Positions 29,338 to 41,733 of a stretch of 64,000 bases of DNA are shown here, one piece after another. The stretch lies in contig JAQFVV010007260.1 in the NCBI GenBank assembly GCA_028023455.1, positions 55,431 to 119,430 of the forward strand, written 5' to 3'. Position 1 is the first letter of the stretch; the number at the start of each line of letters is the position of its first letter. The notes under the pieces were generated by a model that saw only the letters and a list, made by a program, of their open reading frames with translations, was not told the origin of the DNA and did no database searches. The DNA comes from Epiperipatus broadwayi (taxonomy: Eukaryota > Onychophora > Udeonychophora > Euonychophora > Peripatidae). A program made the translations under genes and the position numbers.

Positions 29338-29960
29338 ATATAATTGAATATTTATAAATACAGTAATCAGATAGATTTTAAAACTTTTATCCACTTAGTA
29401 GCCCTTTCAAATATCGAAAATCGTCCTTGTCTTTATCAACTAACAATTTGCAAGGCTAACCTTCCGATATTTGTGTGACATTAACGTTTACAGCCTGCCT
29501 GTTAATTAAGTCATGTTTGTATTTGTATATTAGCATAGCTTCTTTTATTTATTTTTTTTGTTGTTATTTTTTTCAATTTGCAATATTTAAATGTTGTAAT
29601 TGAAGTTAAAACCATACATATATGAATTATTATGGTCATGAAATCTGGATGCTGAAACATTATCATTCACTTTGCAATTTTGATTCGATTTCTGAATTCT
29701 TTTTAACAACAGTAACATTAAAATATTTCACATTAAAAAAAATTACAACAAAAAACAAATAAAAGAAGCTATGCAATATACAAATACAAATGTGACTTAA
29801 TTAACAGGTAGGCAGCAAATATTAAGATCACATAATTGTAGGAAGGTTAGCCTTTCAAAGTTTTACTTGACAAAGACTACAAGGACATTCTAAAGCCCTA
29901 CCAAATGGATAAAAGGTTTAAAATATATCTGATTACTGTACTTATAAACATTCAATTATA
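29338..29960. repeat. Long inverted repeat, arms ~240-270 bp
   Basis: The left arm (about 29338-29610) and the right arm (about 29695-29960) are reverse complements with moderate divergence. Shared landmarks are TACAGTAATCAGATA / TATCTGATTACTGTA, GGCTAACCTTCC / GGAAGGTTAGCC, CTGTTAATTAAGTCA / TGACTTAATTAACAG and CATAGCTTCTTTTATTT / AAATAAAAGAAGCTATG. The unpaired centre is about 85 bp. Outside the arms, TG repeats on the left (29322) and AC repeats on the right (30012) continue the symmetry. No coding content is seen. It fits a foldback-type non-autonomous element or an inverted duplication. Confidence 0.88.
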
Positions 29961-30011
29961 CAATTACATGTATTGCTTTGAAAAAGTACAGACATCGAAT
30001 TATACTATTAT

Positions 30012-30042
30012 TACACACACACACCCACACCATCCACCAACC

Positions 30043-30073
<31 letters not shown>

Positions 30074-30098
30074 GTGTGTGTGTGTGTATGTGTGTGTA
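30012..30098. repeat. Compound (AC)n-(TA)n-(TG)n palindromic microsatellite
   Basis: An imperfect AC tract with CCACC interruptions leads into TATATATA and then a TG tract, so the segment is self-complementary. Frames of about 65 codons over it on both strands are artefacts. Confidence 0.9.
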
Positions 30099-30152
30099 AA
30101 ATTATAATACCCATTATAAAAAATATTATATGTAATATACAAACAAACAATT

Positions 30153-30888
30153 TAATGGTAAAAAATATATTTTAAATTCTTTAGCAGCACTTTCAATTAT
30201 GTTGTTATCCTCATCAGCTTTAAATGATTCAAATTTTAATGTTACATAAATTTCCATAAGCTGTATATGACCATATTTGCCACTTTCCTATTAATAATAT
30301 TATCGTTATATTTATCTATTAAAATTGTCTCTTTAATTTTCCTCTTTTTATGATTCCCTTCTTCCATTAATATTTTTATTTCATTAGTATTAAAAGTAAA
30401 CCTATAATTATAAGACTTTTCATGGTCAAAGAAAACTGAAGCTGTATTACATTGACTATTTATACTATTTTTAATCTGATTATATAATAACTGATGTTCA
30501 TTTAATCTTTTTTCCACAGAACATCTCGATTCACCGATATATAATTTATTACATCCACATGAAATCTGTTAAATTATATTACTTCTTTGCATTTTAGGAA
30601 ATATACTCTTAGAATTATTAATCAATCAATTAATATTAGGAGGAACCCAAAATGAAATATTATACTTTTTTTAAAATATATTCTTAATTAATTTAGATTG
30701 CAAGTTATTTACAAATGGCATAGATGCCCTTTTTTATCAAAGGTGACATTGCAAACCCTCTTCTTATTATTAAATAAATTTACTGTACATCAAATGTGGT
30801 TTTTATCATAACCCACCATTAAAAGTTCATCAGCAAAAAGTTCTATATTTAAAATTTTATTACTCCTATATTTACATAATTTATCATT
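30153..30888 (-). pseudogene. Penelope-like element (family b), left arm of a head-to-head pair
   Basis: A minus-strand PLE C-terminal region, 5'-truncated at the palindrome centre. Read from 30888 leftwards it gives the RT-nuclease connector (RLINNSK-type motif is LINNSK), then QISCGCNKLYIGES, where the YIG motif of the GIY-YIG nuclease is intact. KRLNEH and a C-terminal region in an open frame (30242-30517) follow. One in-frame stop just before QISC and frameshifts in the connector disable it. Beyond the stop lies a 3' segment with CTGATGAG and GAAA (30191-30217 on the minus strand). It is the inverted twin of 30899-31645. The family differs from a and c at the protein level. Confidence 0.87.
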
Positions 30889-30898
30889 TTTGCATCAC

Positions 30899-31645
30899 AA
30901 TGATAAATTATGTAAATATAGGAGTAATAAAATTTTAAATATAGAACTTTTTGCAAATGAACTTTTAAAGATTGGTTATGATAAAAACCAAATTTTGTAT
31001 ACAGTAAATTCATTTAATAATAAGAAGAGGGTTTGCAATGTTATCTTAGATAATAAAAAATGGATATCTATGCCATTTATAAATAACATGCAATCTAAAT
31101 TAATTAAGAATATATTTAAAGAAAAGTATAATATTTCATGTTGTGTACCTTTGAATGTTAGTCGATTGATTAATAATTCTAAAAGTATAATTCATAAAAT
31201 GCAAAGAAGTAATATAATTTATCAGATTTCATGTGGATGTAATAAATTATATATCAGTGAATTGAGGTGTTCTGTGAAAAAAAGATTAAAGGAACATTAG
31301 CTATTATATAATCAGATTACAAATAGTGTAAATAGTGAATTTAATATAGATTTTGCCTTCTTTGACTATGAAAATTCTTGTAATTATAGGTTTACTTTTA
31401 ATATTAATGAAATAAAATATTAATGGAAGAAATGAATCATACAAAAAGTAAAATTAAAGAGGCAATTTTAATAGATAAATATAAAGATAATATTATTAAT
31501 AGGCAAGTTGCAAATACAGCCATACACAGCTTATGAAAATAAATGTAACATTAAAATTTGAAAGTCATTTAATGCTAATGATGATTACTACATAATTGAA
31601 AGTGCTACTAAAGAATTTAAAATATATATTTTTACCATTAAATAG
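30899..31645 (+). pseudogene. Penelope-like element (family b), right arm of a head-to-head pair
   Basis: The plus-strand twin of 30153-30888, separated from it by 10 bases. An open frame from 30890 to 31300 covers the connector (SRLINNSKS) and the start of the GIY-YIG nuclease: NIIYQISCGCNKLYISE holds the GIY-like part, but the YIG glycine is replaced by Ser. The frame stops at KEH (TAG, 31298), exactly where the left arm reads on through NEHQ. The rest of the nuclease is recognisable in pieces to about 31540. Sequence next to the centre is nearly identical to the left arm and diverges more outward. RT palm motifs are absent, so it is 5'-truncated. It ends at CCATTAAATAG, matching the left arm's outer end. 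Confidence 0.87.
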
Positions 31646-31649
31646 TTGA

Positions 31650-33230
31650 TCAGACTGGCCAAAAAAATAAAATCTCTAACACAATCAGTGGTTTCACTGC
31701 TACAAGCAGACTTCTCAAATGTAAAGAACTACAAAACAGCATCATATTTATATTAAACATTACACACAGTTCCATTTACTTTACACCCACCCATTATATA
31801 AAATGAACTTTTAAATAAGTTAATTGCTTCAGAATCATACATTTTTAATAATAAAAATTCTTTAATTCTTTTTATTTCATTTCTCTCAAAAAAGACAACA
31901 TTAGATTTTTCAAAATTAATAGTGTTGCCTGTATGTTTTTCATGGGCATACAAAGCAGAACTTAGATATTTATTTTTAACCCTACTTTTATGTACCTTTA
32001 TTCTTTCATTTAAGCTCCAACTATTCTGACCTATATAAACCATTTTATAAAAACAAGGGATAATGTACACTACTCCAAGAATAGTCTTCCTATCAAAAAT
32101 TTTATTTGTATTATTTTCCAAACAATTTTCTTATTTCCAAACAAATTACTATTTTAAAATACAATTTTATAAGAAGACAATTTAAATGACAAGAAAATAA
32201 AATTATATTTTTAGTTACTCTTTACAATATTACAAATATTACTATTAAATAAAATACTTTTAACAAATTTATAAGAGTAGCCAATACTCATATAAACATT
32301 ATAAAATTGACTATTCTGCAACAAACCTATCCCACTAGAATTATTTAATTTCTTATTTTTATAATAATAATTTCTTAAAGCAACAACTTTATTAGATACA
32401 AATTGATAGCTATCAGGTTTAATTATAGATCTTAACTCTTTACTTTTAACATAATGACTACATACTAAGCAAGTTGTCTTTACATTTCTACTCACCAATA
32501 AATCTAAAAAATTTAAATTAACAAAATCTAAGCCCCCTCCTTCTACCACATGTTTTCTAGAAAGATCAAAACAATTAAACTCATTTACCAACTTCATCAA
32601 TTTGTCATTCTGATTTACAAACAAACAATCATCCACTTATCTAACAAATAACTTTAAATATAAACAATTCTTATTAATAATAATTTTCTCTTTTAAATAG
32701 TTAATATAAACTAAATAAACTAAAAGTAAAATAATAAAACCACTTTTTTTAACCTTTTAAAAATTACCATTATGTAGAAACATCTAACAATAAAAGCAAG
32801 TCTTTATTAACTTTAATTTTATTTTTTGACAATGATCCATACTTAATCAACACAGACATAAGAACATGAATACTGCTAAATCTATTAACAGGCAGATACA
32901 TATTCTCAATATTTAAACATCCAAATGCTCAATTATTTTTCATTTTTAAAATTATTAATCTTATCAAAAGCCTCAAAACAAGAAGAAACTGTGTAATGAC
33001 CTAAATCAACAAATTGTTTTAAAAAATTATTCAATAATCTAGAAATCCTAAAGGAAAACCATCTTTATAAGTCTTAATATTCATAAACATTTTAGCTGAT
33101 ATGAAATTATTTGGATAACATCTTAAATAATGTCCTCTATTAAAAATTTTTAGATTTAGCATTTTTTATAATATCTATTAACTTCCTTTTAATTACATTA
33201 CCTGGATTTTTTTAAAAAAAACATATTTAC
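31650..33230 (-). pseudogene. Penelope-like element (family c), minus-strand copy
   Basis: The 3' UTR (31650-31752) lies directly against the family-b palindrome. The GIY-YIG nuclease frame (31753-32121) shows VVYIIPC, KMVYIGQNS, NERIKVHKS and FFERNEIKRIKE. The RT C-terminal frame (32211-32636) starts at VDDCLFVNQ, the equivalent of YVDD with a stop where the Tyr should be. It continues through LDFVNLNFLDLLVSRN to YMSIGYSYKFVKS. Further right (about 32640-33230) RT blocks persist in broken form, including LNIENMYLP and VLIKYGSLSKNKIK (about 32800-32920). Protein and DNA match the interrupted plus-strand copy at 39730-48780 closely, and this copy lacks that copy's insertions. The N-terminal part is missing. 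Confidence 0.88.
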
Positions 33231-33284
33231 CATTATTAAATTCTAAGCTTGTGTTCTTTGAGGTAAGTGAATTAAGTAATCATT

Positions 33285-33335
33285 ACTATTAAAAATTTAT
33301 GATTCTGAGGCAATTAACTTATTTAAAATTTCTTT
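33285..33335 (+). pseudogene. Short plus-strand fragment of a family-c PLE
   Basis: AAAAATTTATGATTCTGAGG and the following bases match the end of the GIY-YIG coding region of the other family-c copies (peptide YDSEAINLFK), here on the plus strand. It is a small stray piece next to the minus-strand copy, with nothing recognisable around it. Confidence 0.6.
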
Positions 33336-33599
33336 TAATATTAACCTTTGTGCTATACAAAATCATGTTGGTCAAATGATTTAAAACTCTAAACTTTTGA
33401 TTGGTCAATTATGGAATCAGCAGTAAAAATATATTCATCTTTTAATAATATATTCATTTTAGTTATCTTTGTAAAAAATATATTAATAATTTGTCAGATT
33501 ATGAAAGTGAAGAAAAGTTTTTTTTTTTCAAAAATAAATTTCTAATTATAATTATAAAAATATTCAATAGTGGAAGACCTAAAAAGAAAGTTTGTAACA

Positions 33600-34070
33600 A
33601 ATTAGAAAGAGGGTGGACATCATTGATTTCTTTCTCAATTTACTTTCATGTAAAAGTAAAGAATTTTTTTAGTAAAATCATACTATATTTCTAAAATAAG
33701 TATCTTTTCAGCATTTTTTACCAAAATACATTATAATATGTAAATAAATGCCAGAAAAATACTATAAAACATTCATTTTTGTTTGAAAAAATCAAATAAA
33801 GAGCTTGCAGTAATAAAAAACATTGACAGGTATCAAAATTGTTGTTAGCATTGGTTTCTTTGTCAAATTACGTTTGTGCAAAAATAAACATTTTTTTTAC
33901 TAAAATCTTGCTGTATTTGTAAAATAATTATATTTCCAGCATATTTTATCAAAAAACATTATAATATGTACAAATAAATGCCAGACAAATTTTATAAAAT
34001 ATTTATTTTTGTTTGAAAAATCAAATAAAGAGCTTGGAGTAATGAAAACTGTTGTCAGGTGCTTTTCTTT
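33600..34070. repeat. Two-copy tandem duplication, ~230-bp unit
   Basis: The stretch from about 33620 recurs about 230 bases later from about 33850. Shared blocks are GATTTCTTTCTCAA/GGTTTCTTTGTCAAA, CATTATAATATGTA, AAATAAATGCCAGA and TCAAATAAAGAGCTTG. Divergence is moderate, so the duplication is old. No coding content is seen. Confidence 0.8.
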
Positions 34071-34309
34071 TATTCTGATTGAGAACCAAGCAATCAGCAT
34101 CTAGGAAAGCCTTCCTTCATCCATTGTTGCAGCTTCATATGCTAATATTATTGATTTTTTTACTTGTAAAATAATTCTAAAAAGGGCAGCATCTTATGGT
34201 ACTTTTTAAGCTTTAAAATGAGCCTAAATATCCTATGGTAACATACAAACTGTGGTATTTAGAGCAAACTAAAGCCATGATTGAGTTGATTTGCCTTTTT
34301 CTTTAAATC

Positions 34310-34500
34310 CATTAAGAGTGGATGGGAAGTAAATGGAATTGTGTGTAATGTTTAATATAAATATGTTGTTGTTTTGTAGTTCTTTACAACTTAAAAAGTC
34401 TGCATGTAATAGTAAAACCATTGGTGTTAAATTGATTTTCTTGGGTAGTCTAGTTGACTTTTGGATTTGGGATAATTTTAATTATTTATTGACTAGTTTA
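34310..34500 (+). mobile_element. Solo 3' tail of a family-c PLE
   Basis: This stretch matches the 3' UTR of the copy at 31650-31800 (reverse complement) and the tail at 48643-48780. Shared blocks are GTGTGTAATGTTTAATATAA and TTTTGTAGTTCTTTAC, then AGTCTGC and ACCATTGG. No coding sequence precedes it, so it is an extremely 5'-truncated insertion. A 60-codon frame over it is meaningless. Confidence 0.8.
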
Positions 34501-37500
34501 GCTTTATTTTTTTAATGTTTACATTTCAAGAGATTCTTTGCATTTAAAGATAGTGTTGCTGATATAGTGTAAAAGTTTATGTTTTTTTTAATTTTATATA
34601 TTTGTCTTTATTTATATGTGTTGTTTTTATTGCATGAGGGTTGTTGGAAGAGGTATAAATATGTGTTAATTTAGTTTTATATATATATATATATATATAT
34701 ATTGTGGCCATCTGAATGGGCACAAGGGTTTAAGATACTTTGTATCTTAAATAAATAGTTATATTATACTAAAAAAAATGAAATAGCCTTCTTAAAGCTT
34801 AAATATGGGTTGTTTGTGCAGTTTATTGACCACTTGATAAGTATTTATTAGTATTATTGTGGTTAATGAAGTATTTAATGTAAGGAAGGGGGAGTTGTGT
34901 ATTAATGGAATTGATACATTTTGTTGGAAAGATGCAAAGTTATCCTGTGTTAGTATAATATTATTTGAATGGTTTCAAAATATTTTATTCATTAATTCTT
35001 ATCCTTTTGTCAACAGTTAATAGCATTTACAATTATATTTAGTTAAGATGGTTCAATAGTTAGGGTTGTAGTGCATGTGTATGCCTGTATGAGTCTGCAT
35101 TATGTTTCATTTCATTTTTATCTTTAATAACAGCAAACAATAGTACATTCACAATAAAAACATTTAAACTACAGTAGTTATTTTAAATAATTAACAAATA
35201 TATATTTCTTTCCAATAATTAATAGATAGTTAAATCAATGGATTATTTTATAAACTGAATAAATTATTAATCATTTTATTTGATAGTTAATTGATATTCA
35301 TTTTTCTTTCAAGTTTGTAAAAGCGATTTATTTTATTATTTGTATTTTTTTTTTCTTGTCTTCATTTAGTTTTAAAAATCAAAATGATTTTTTTTTTTGA
35401 AAAGATTTGTTTTTGCATACGTAATTAGTTAGTTAGCAAGATGCATGGGAGTAACCTGGTGAAAAGCAAATGAACTTTGCTAAAAAGAGTTTTTTTTTAA
35501 CAAAGATTTCCCGTGTAAAATTTGCTCTTTATAATGTAATTATAGACAGTAAACAGTGGTTCATGTATTGTAAAAATTAAAGCCAAATCCCTTTATAACT
35601 ATTACTCTTTTAAAAATGCATGTTAATAACATCCAGTCTATATTATTTCATTTAATTGCCATTTTAAATAAGAATGGTTTACATAAATATTATTGTTATA
35701 TCATTAAGCAACATATTTTTTTTTATATATATGGAAAACGCATGCAGAACTGTTCTATAGAATATATTTTGATTTCTCACTATTTTTTGTGTAGTGTTCT
35801 TTGTGAAGATTATACATAGACCTAAGGACATGTCTATTTTGATAGATCATACTATGTTTAAGTTCATCGTAAGGAGATAACAGTATTCATTTATTTGATA
35901 TTTCTGGAACTAATGCGCATTTTTAAATTGAGGAAATAAAATGTAAGCTACTTCTGTTTAAATTGAATAGTAGGACAGAAATGCTGGTAATTTTTGTTCT
36001 CTTCAATAAGGATGGAATATGAAACAAAGCATTATTAATTATGGACTTACTAAGGACAATTTAAAGTATTATTAAATGCTATTCAGGAAAATACTAAGTA
36101 TAATTGAGTATTTAATCCAGAACTGCACGGAAAATGTCATATTTTCAGTATAATAAGGAGAAATTAACTGTTTGCGTGTGATCTGGTACCTCGAAAGGAT
36201 ATGCTATGAACACTGAACGGTGCTGGGCAAATTTAAGTTATACTTATATTTTTTTAAGTTATACTGCAAAAGTTTATTTTAGTTTAAAATTCAATTTGGA
36301 ATGTGTCCCATATTATTTCATAAACCTAGAGCAGAGCTTTGCAAATGAACTTTTATTTTAAGTTACAAAACTAATAACTTTTGTGTCTTTTATTTTTTTT
36401 ATTGCTTGTCACAACTAATGTATATGATAGGTAGATAGGTTTCATTTATTATTATGTTCATGTATAATCTGTGTTGTTTTGATTTTCAAGACTGTCTCCG
36501 GAGCGAACTCAAATGAGGAGTACGCTGGTAAAAATTGATTGTGTTCAAATAGGTCTTATTGTTTCCTTACAAGGATGAAAGAAATTGTTTTTTTTTATAT
36601 TATTAGAGAGGTTTACATTTATTTTGTATACTTTATTATCTCAAAGTGAAAATTTTGTTCTTTGTTTAAATCAACAAACTTATAATAGAAGTAGTTTGTT
36701 AGATATAAAAAAGAGTTCGTTCGTAATAATTATAACCGTTAAATTTTAAAAAAAGTAACCTAAAGTTTATTAAATTAAAAGTTATGCCTTAATGCAATAT
36801 TTAATTATCATATTACCTGCTTAGTGTGTAATTTAGAGTTAATATTATATATACTTTTATTCGCGGGTATGTGTTAGTTTTACATAATTATGATATTTGT
36901 TTGAGTAGAATTCAGTTGTGAATATTTTATGCATAAATTTCATACATTATCGTATTCTTCTGAGTTGAACGGATTGATATATTATCTGTATGTATTTATC
37001 TGCCAGCATGTATTTATGTTGTTCGATATTTAGATAAGCTATGAGAATAGAAAGAAATTTGATTGCATTATAATGTCTGCAGGAATAAAAGATCTTGCTT
37101 ATTTAGTATATGTTAATAATTTTCCATGAGTAGAGCCTTGTTTATTTTATATGCGTATGACTAATGATATTTTTTGAAGTGATGTTCTTAGGGCCCTGGT
37201 GATGAGGAATTAAAATCCCTACCAATAATGTACTTAGAAGTAGAGGAGTTATTGTTGAAATATGATTAAATGATGTTTAGGAAGTTATGTGACGTTTTTC
37301 TTGGATTCTTGGTAATGAATTATTGTAGAAGTGTTCGGTAAGAGTTATCTGCTCCTCATGTAGATTCCCTTTATAACATATAGTATGTAATATCATGAAA
37401 ATATAGCTTTGTGTTAATTAATATGTGGCTACATAAATTGTTAGATTAACTTTTGATGTAGTATTAGTGTCATATTTATTGATGAATTACGACATTGTTC

Positions 37501-39004
37501 GAAATAAAATAATTATATGATATTTTCTTAATGAATGGAGAGTTTAAAAAAAAAAATGTTTTATATTATTGCTGCTTGAACGTACACACACACGCGTACT
37601 ATAAATAATATCTCGTATATAAAGTCTAGAATTATTGAAATTAAAATGAGACATAAATGCTTTTGAAATATACTACATTCATTTAATAGAAGTATAAAGT
37701 ATTAAGATTAAAACTGGAAATAAATATTTTAAAATACAGTGTATTTATTTAAATAAAAGTTATCAATCATCAAATCATCAGAATAAACATGATTTGGTTG
37801 CTATGAATGAAAGATATACGTAATTAAAAGTGATTATTAGTCAATTATAGAAAGTTGCTTTGCTGAAAGCCAAATATAAATGATTTGATTTATTTTGTTA
37901 ATCAACAGTAATATCCTCTCGAAAGTATCTATATTTTTTTTTTTTTGTGCTAATAATATAATATGTCATTTATGTATTGTCAAATAGATGAAACATGTAA
38001 GCAAAGTATGTGTTCGAAGTCGGGATATTTAAGTTTTATTATTAATTTATTTAGATGGTAGGGATAATCCCAAACTGATGCTAAAAATTTATTTAACAAT
38101 TTAAAAATCTATAAAAAAAATAGTCCATTTGTAAATATCATGTTAATCAAGTTTATTTTATTTGTTATAATAAATGATTTGTTTTAGTTATTTAAATCTT
38201 AAAAGCTGTGTCTTGAGTTATTCTTGTGTACATTCGTATTTCCATATCTCCACATTTCATAAATCTATTATAAAACAGATATATTATTTTAGAGTTATAA
38301 TATTAAATTTGCTAGTGTCTGACAATATTGTATTTCTTAATCCAAACATTATAAAATAGCATTTGCCACTTGATAAACGTGTTAGAAAGATTGCCAAGTC
38401 AGTATATTTGTTGGATGATGATATGAGATTAAAATACCCTATCTCTGTCGTTATCTTATTATTGAAACACAGTAACATATTTTAGTCAATTTGTTTCATT
38501 ATATTTTTCTCATACTTTAGAATTATAACTTATGGGACAATGTAGTTTATTTAATTCAACTGTGTTTGTTAAAATTCCCTGAGATCTTATTGTTTATTTC
38601 TTGATTGGCATTAAAGTAGATGTTTAGATTATGATATGCCAAGTCATAGAATGGTTTAAGAATATAATTATAGCAAACTGATATATGTGATTCTTGGATG
38701 AAGAAAGAAATTAAATTTAAAGTATATTTCAATTGACTGTACCAAATAAACTTTATGATTCTTTATCATACAATTAATTAACAAAGGAATTTACCTTATA
38801 TTGAATATTTTATAATATTTCTTCTTTTATTCATTTATTATCATATATCTTATGAACTGCCTATAGCCTCCCACTGAGCTGAGCTGAACATAAACTCAAA
38901 TATAGAGTCTCAGTAATAATTTTATTATATCTTTTGTTATATTGTTCTATTTATTAATAGAACTGGAGCCTGGGCATTTTGCTCATGTAATGTATATGAG
39001 CAGT
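34501..39004. other. Non-coding stretch with little repeat content
   Basis: About 4.5 kb without a recognised transposon or ORF, T-rich on the plus strand. An AT run sits at 34678-34701, followed by a 21-base perfect hairpin TTAAGATAC-TTT-GTATCTTAA near 34731. A small GC-richer patch at about 36489-36530 has splice-like borders. Of the window's longer gene-free parts this one shows the least repeat debris, so it could be intronic or ordinary intergenic DNA. Confidence 0.4.
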
Positions 39005-39079
39005 GTTGAGAGTGTAGGTTATAATATATATATATATATATTTTGTTGAGAGTGTAGGTTATAATATATATATATATAT
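39005..39079. repeat. Two-copy 40-bp tandem duplication containing AT runs
   Basis: GTTGAGAGTGTAGGTTATAA followed by an AT run occurs at 39005 and again at 39045, identical except for AT-run length. The near identity implies a recent duplication. Confidence 0.9.
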
Positions 39080-39729
39080 GGTTGTTGTATAATTGGTATA
39101 ATGTGGCTGCTTGATGGCATTGTTGCTTGCAAAAATAATGAAATGTAACTTGCCGGACTGATAATTTTTTGTTTATTATTTTCTGAATGTAAATTAGAAT
39201 ATATACATGCATTAGTCTGAGTTACCCAAGCTGGCAGCTTGTAGTCCTGGAATGTGTGTAGGGCCTCTGATGGTTTTGCCGTTCTGGAGAATCAGCCAAT
39301 ATACGATTTAGTCTGAGTGAATCAATATTATAATTTCCAAAACAAGAGACAACAGCAGTCATTGTATTACTCTCATTGCTGTTCTACCACAAACATACTT
39401 TTTCGCGTGATGTGAAATGCTCCAACAACCTACTCTTTTGAAATTATTTTCACCTTCAAAGATGTATAGGAAAATGAGGTGATAGACTTACAATTATTAG
39501 TATGTAGTAGTACCTCAGATAAGGTATAAGATCCTTAACTCGAATTCACATAAAAACACTTATGGCCTGTTGAATTCCATACACCCTCACATCCTATGGT
39601 AATGATCTATGAATTGTACTTCTGCAAATTTAAGGATTGTTTGTAATAATTTGTAAACCGTTAAATTTATTATTTCAATTATAATTACAATTTTGTTTTT
39701 AATTAATTGACATTATATATATATATATA
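39080..39729. other. Non-coding stretch
   Basis: No coding frame or known repeat was recognised. Composition is somewhat less A/T-rich around 39220-39620. Confidence 0.4.
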
Positions 39730-40228
39730 TTTGTTTTGTAATATTTGTAGTTGGTATTTATTAAGAGTATGTAGGGTTAGTTTTTTTTAAATTTTTTGTT
39801 AAATGATATTAGGAGGGTTGAAAAGTTATCTAGTTTCAATGATAGGATTGAATCATTAAGATTGCAGATTTTTTTTTTTTTTAATATAGAGAATTTAAAG
39901 TCTTTTTTTTTCTAAAAGTTGTACAATTAATTTTACGAAGAATAAAAAATTGCTTAAAAATAGGAATTTAGTTTTGAATTTACAAAGGTATATTTTGAAT
40001 AGTTTTTTTTAAAAAACATTTTATTAAATTTTACAAATTTATTTATGATCATAAAAGTAATAGGTATTGTTTAGACAAGAGATAACATTTTAATTTTTCG
40101 ATTTTAAATTTTTTCGTGGGCAAGTTTAGCAAAATATCCCAAATGTCTATTGTAGGAAATATGAAAGAAAATTAAAATGATTGCCTGAAAAAGTGAAAAA
40201 AGTTTATGGTAGTAATAGAGTGCTTTAG

Positions 40229-40558
40229 AGTAATGTTTCTATTAATAAAGTTGTTAATCTTTCTGATATTAAGTTAAATGATAAAGAATTAGAGATACTT
40301 GATAAAGATCCTAATTTTGTTCCTTTTCATACAAAAAATATAGTTGTTGATACAATTTTGTCTATTGAAACTATTAATTTCATTAAGAAGCAGAACATCA
40401 GCATTCAATTGATTTTGAATAACAGCATAAAAAAGGAAAAAAAAATCAGTGTTAATCCTGCTGAGGTTAGACATCTTAAGAATAGGTTACTTGATTATGA
40501 TGTGATAATTTTTCATGAAGACAAAGATGGCCAGTTTGTCATTATGAAAGGAAATTAG
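40229..40558 (+). pseudogene. Family-c PLE RT N-terminal part
   Basis: The reading frame runs from about 40229 to a TAG at 40556 without a break. It carries VVNLSDIKLNDKELEIL, then DPNFVPF, resembling the N-terminal NLS...LNF.P signature of PLE RTs. Near the end it has LDYDVIIFHEDKDGQFVIM, resembling the ADKG..VVVM block of RT motif 1/2. After the stop the PLE continues as REKMDKELN in the same direction. No start codon is assigned because the upstream part is decayed. Confidence 0.75.
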
Positions 40559-40698
40559 TTCAGGGAAAAAATGGATAAAGAATTAAATAATGGTAAGTGA
40601 TTAAAAAGAAGTTAATAGGTATTATGAAAATATGGTGAATTTAAAAATTTTTAATAGAGAAGATTATTTAAGATGTTATCCAAATGATTTTTTATCAG

Positions 40699-41413
40699 AG
40701 GGTGAACTCTTCATACAGTAATGCCACCAGTGCAAGCCAGAGTAATCAATGGATGCAAAAGGATGCAAGAAGTTTTGTGCAAAATATTCCTATCTAGTGC
40801 CTACTCATCCAATATCCCCAGCCTAGTTTCCAACTTATGGCTTTCATCAGTGAGGAGCCTTGGTTTTAATCTTACGATCTAACGCAACTTTCCATTAGTC
40901 ACCTTTTATCTTGTTAGCTAGATATAAACTTTGAGTCCAAAATGAAACACAATAATGGTTTAAGTTCAAGGTCATCAGCTTGTATAGTTATATTGATTTT
41001 AATTCAGTTCAGCATATATACTTTTTGGTGTCTTTGGTTCTTTAATAACCACAGACACCATAATCTTATTGGGGCAGGATTGGTTTTAAATCACTAAACA
41101 TCACATGATCACCATTTCTTATCCTTACACAAGCTGTTTACACTGAGTCTAAACTCTCCATACAGTATCACAACCAGTGCAAGCCAGAGTAATTAATGAA
41201 TGCTAGAAAGTTTGTGCATACAATCCTTATCTAATGATTTTTCATACAATATCTTCAGATTAGATAGGAATTTTATGCACAAACCTTTTTGCATCCATTG
41301 ATTACTCTCACTTGTACTGGTGAAATTACTGTATGGAGAGATAGTCTCTGTGTAAACAGCTTGTGTAAGCATAAGAAATGTTGATTTTGTGATGTTTATT
41401 GATGTCATGACAG
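40699..41413 (+). mobile_element. Foldback-like non-autonomous element, insertion 1
   Basis: It is inserted in the PLE between TTTTTATCAG and CTAAGATG; the uninterrupted copy reads TATCAGCTAAAATG there. CAG occurs on both sides (40696-40698, 41411-41413), a possible 3-bp target duplication. It contains one unit of about 445 bp starting near ACTCTTCATACAGTAATGCC, the beginning of a second direct unit at about 41153, and from about 41265 an inverted partial copy. The related insertion at 44681-46540 has the same plan. No coding content; G/C is clearly higher than in the host PLE. Confidence 0.75.
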
Positions 41414-41733
41414 CTAAGATGTTTATGGATATTAAGACTCATAAAGATGGTTTTCCCTTAAGATTTACTTTTTGATTTTACAGCTAGTGTTACAGAGGGT
41501 ATTTCTAGATTTTTGAATATGTTTTTAAAACAATTTGTAAGTTTTGGTCATTAAACAGATTATTCTTATTCTGAGGCTTTTGATAAATTAATAATTTTAA
41601 AATGGAAAGTAATTGGGTATTTGGTAGTTTAGATATTGAGAATATTAAGTTTGTTAACAGATTAAAAAGTATTGATATATTTATGTCTGTGTTGGTTAAG
41701 CATGGATCATTGTCAAAAAATAAAATAAAAGTT
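41414..41733 (+). pseudogene. Family-c PLE RT middle part
   Basis: This piece resumes exactly where the PLE was broken at 40698. It encodes the conserved SLDIEN block (41626 region, RT motif A in PLEs, here followed by decayed residues) and VLVKHGSLSKNKIKV, matching LNIENMY and VLIKYGSLSKNKIKV of the minus-strand copy. Stops and frameshifts occur before 41600. Confidence 0.75.

Noticed and set aside
40850-40885. Hammerhead-like CTGATGA (minus strand) in the foldback-like element
   Set aside because: The following bases do not form stem II before GAAA, and other units read CTGACAA, so the core is not conserved.
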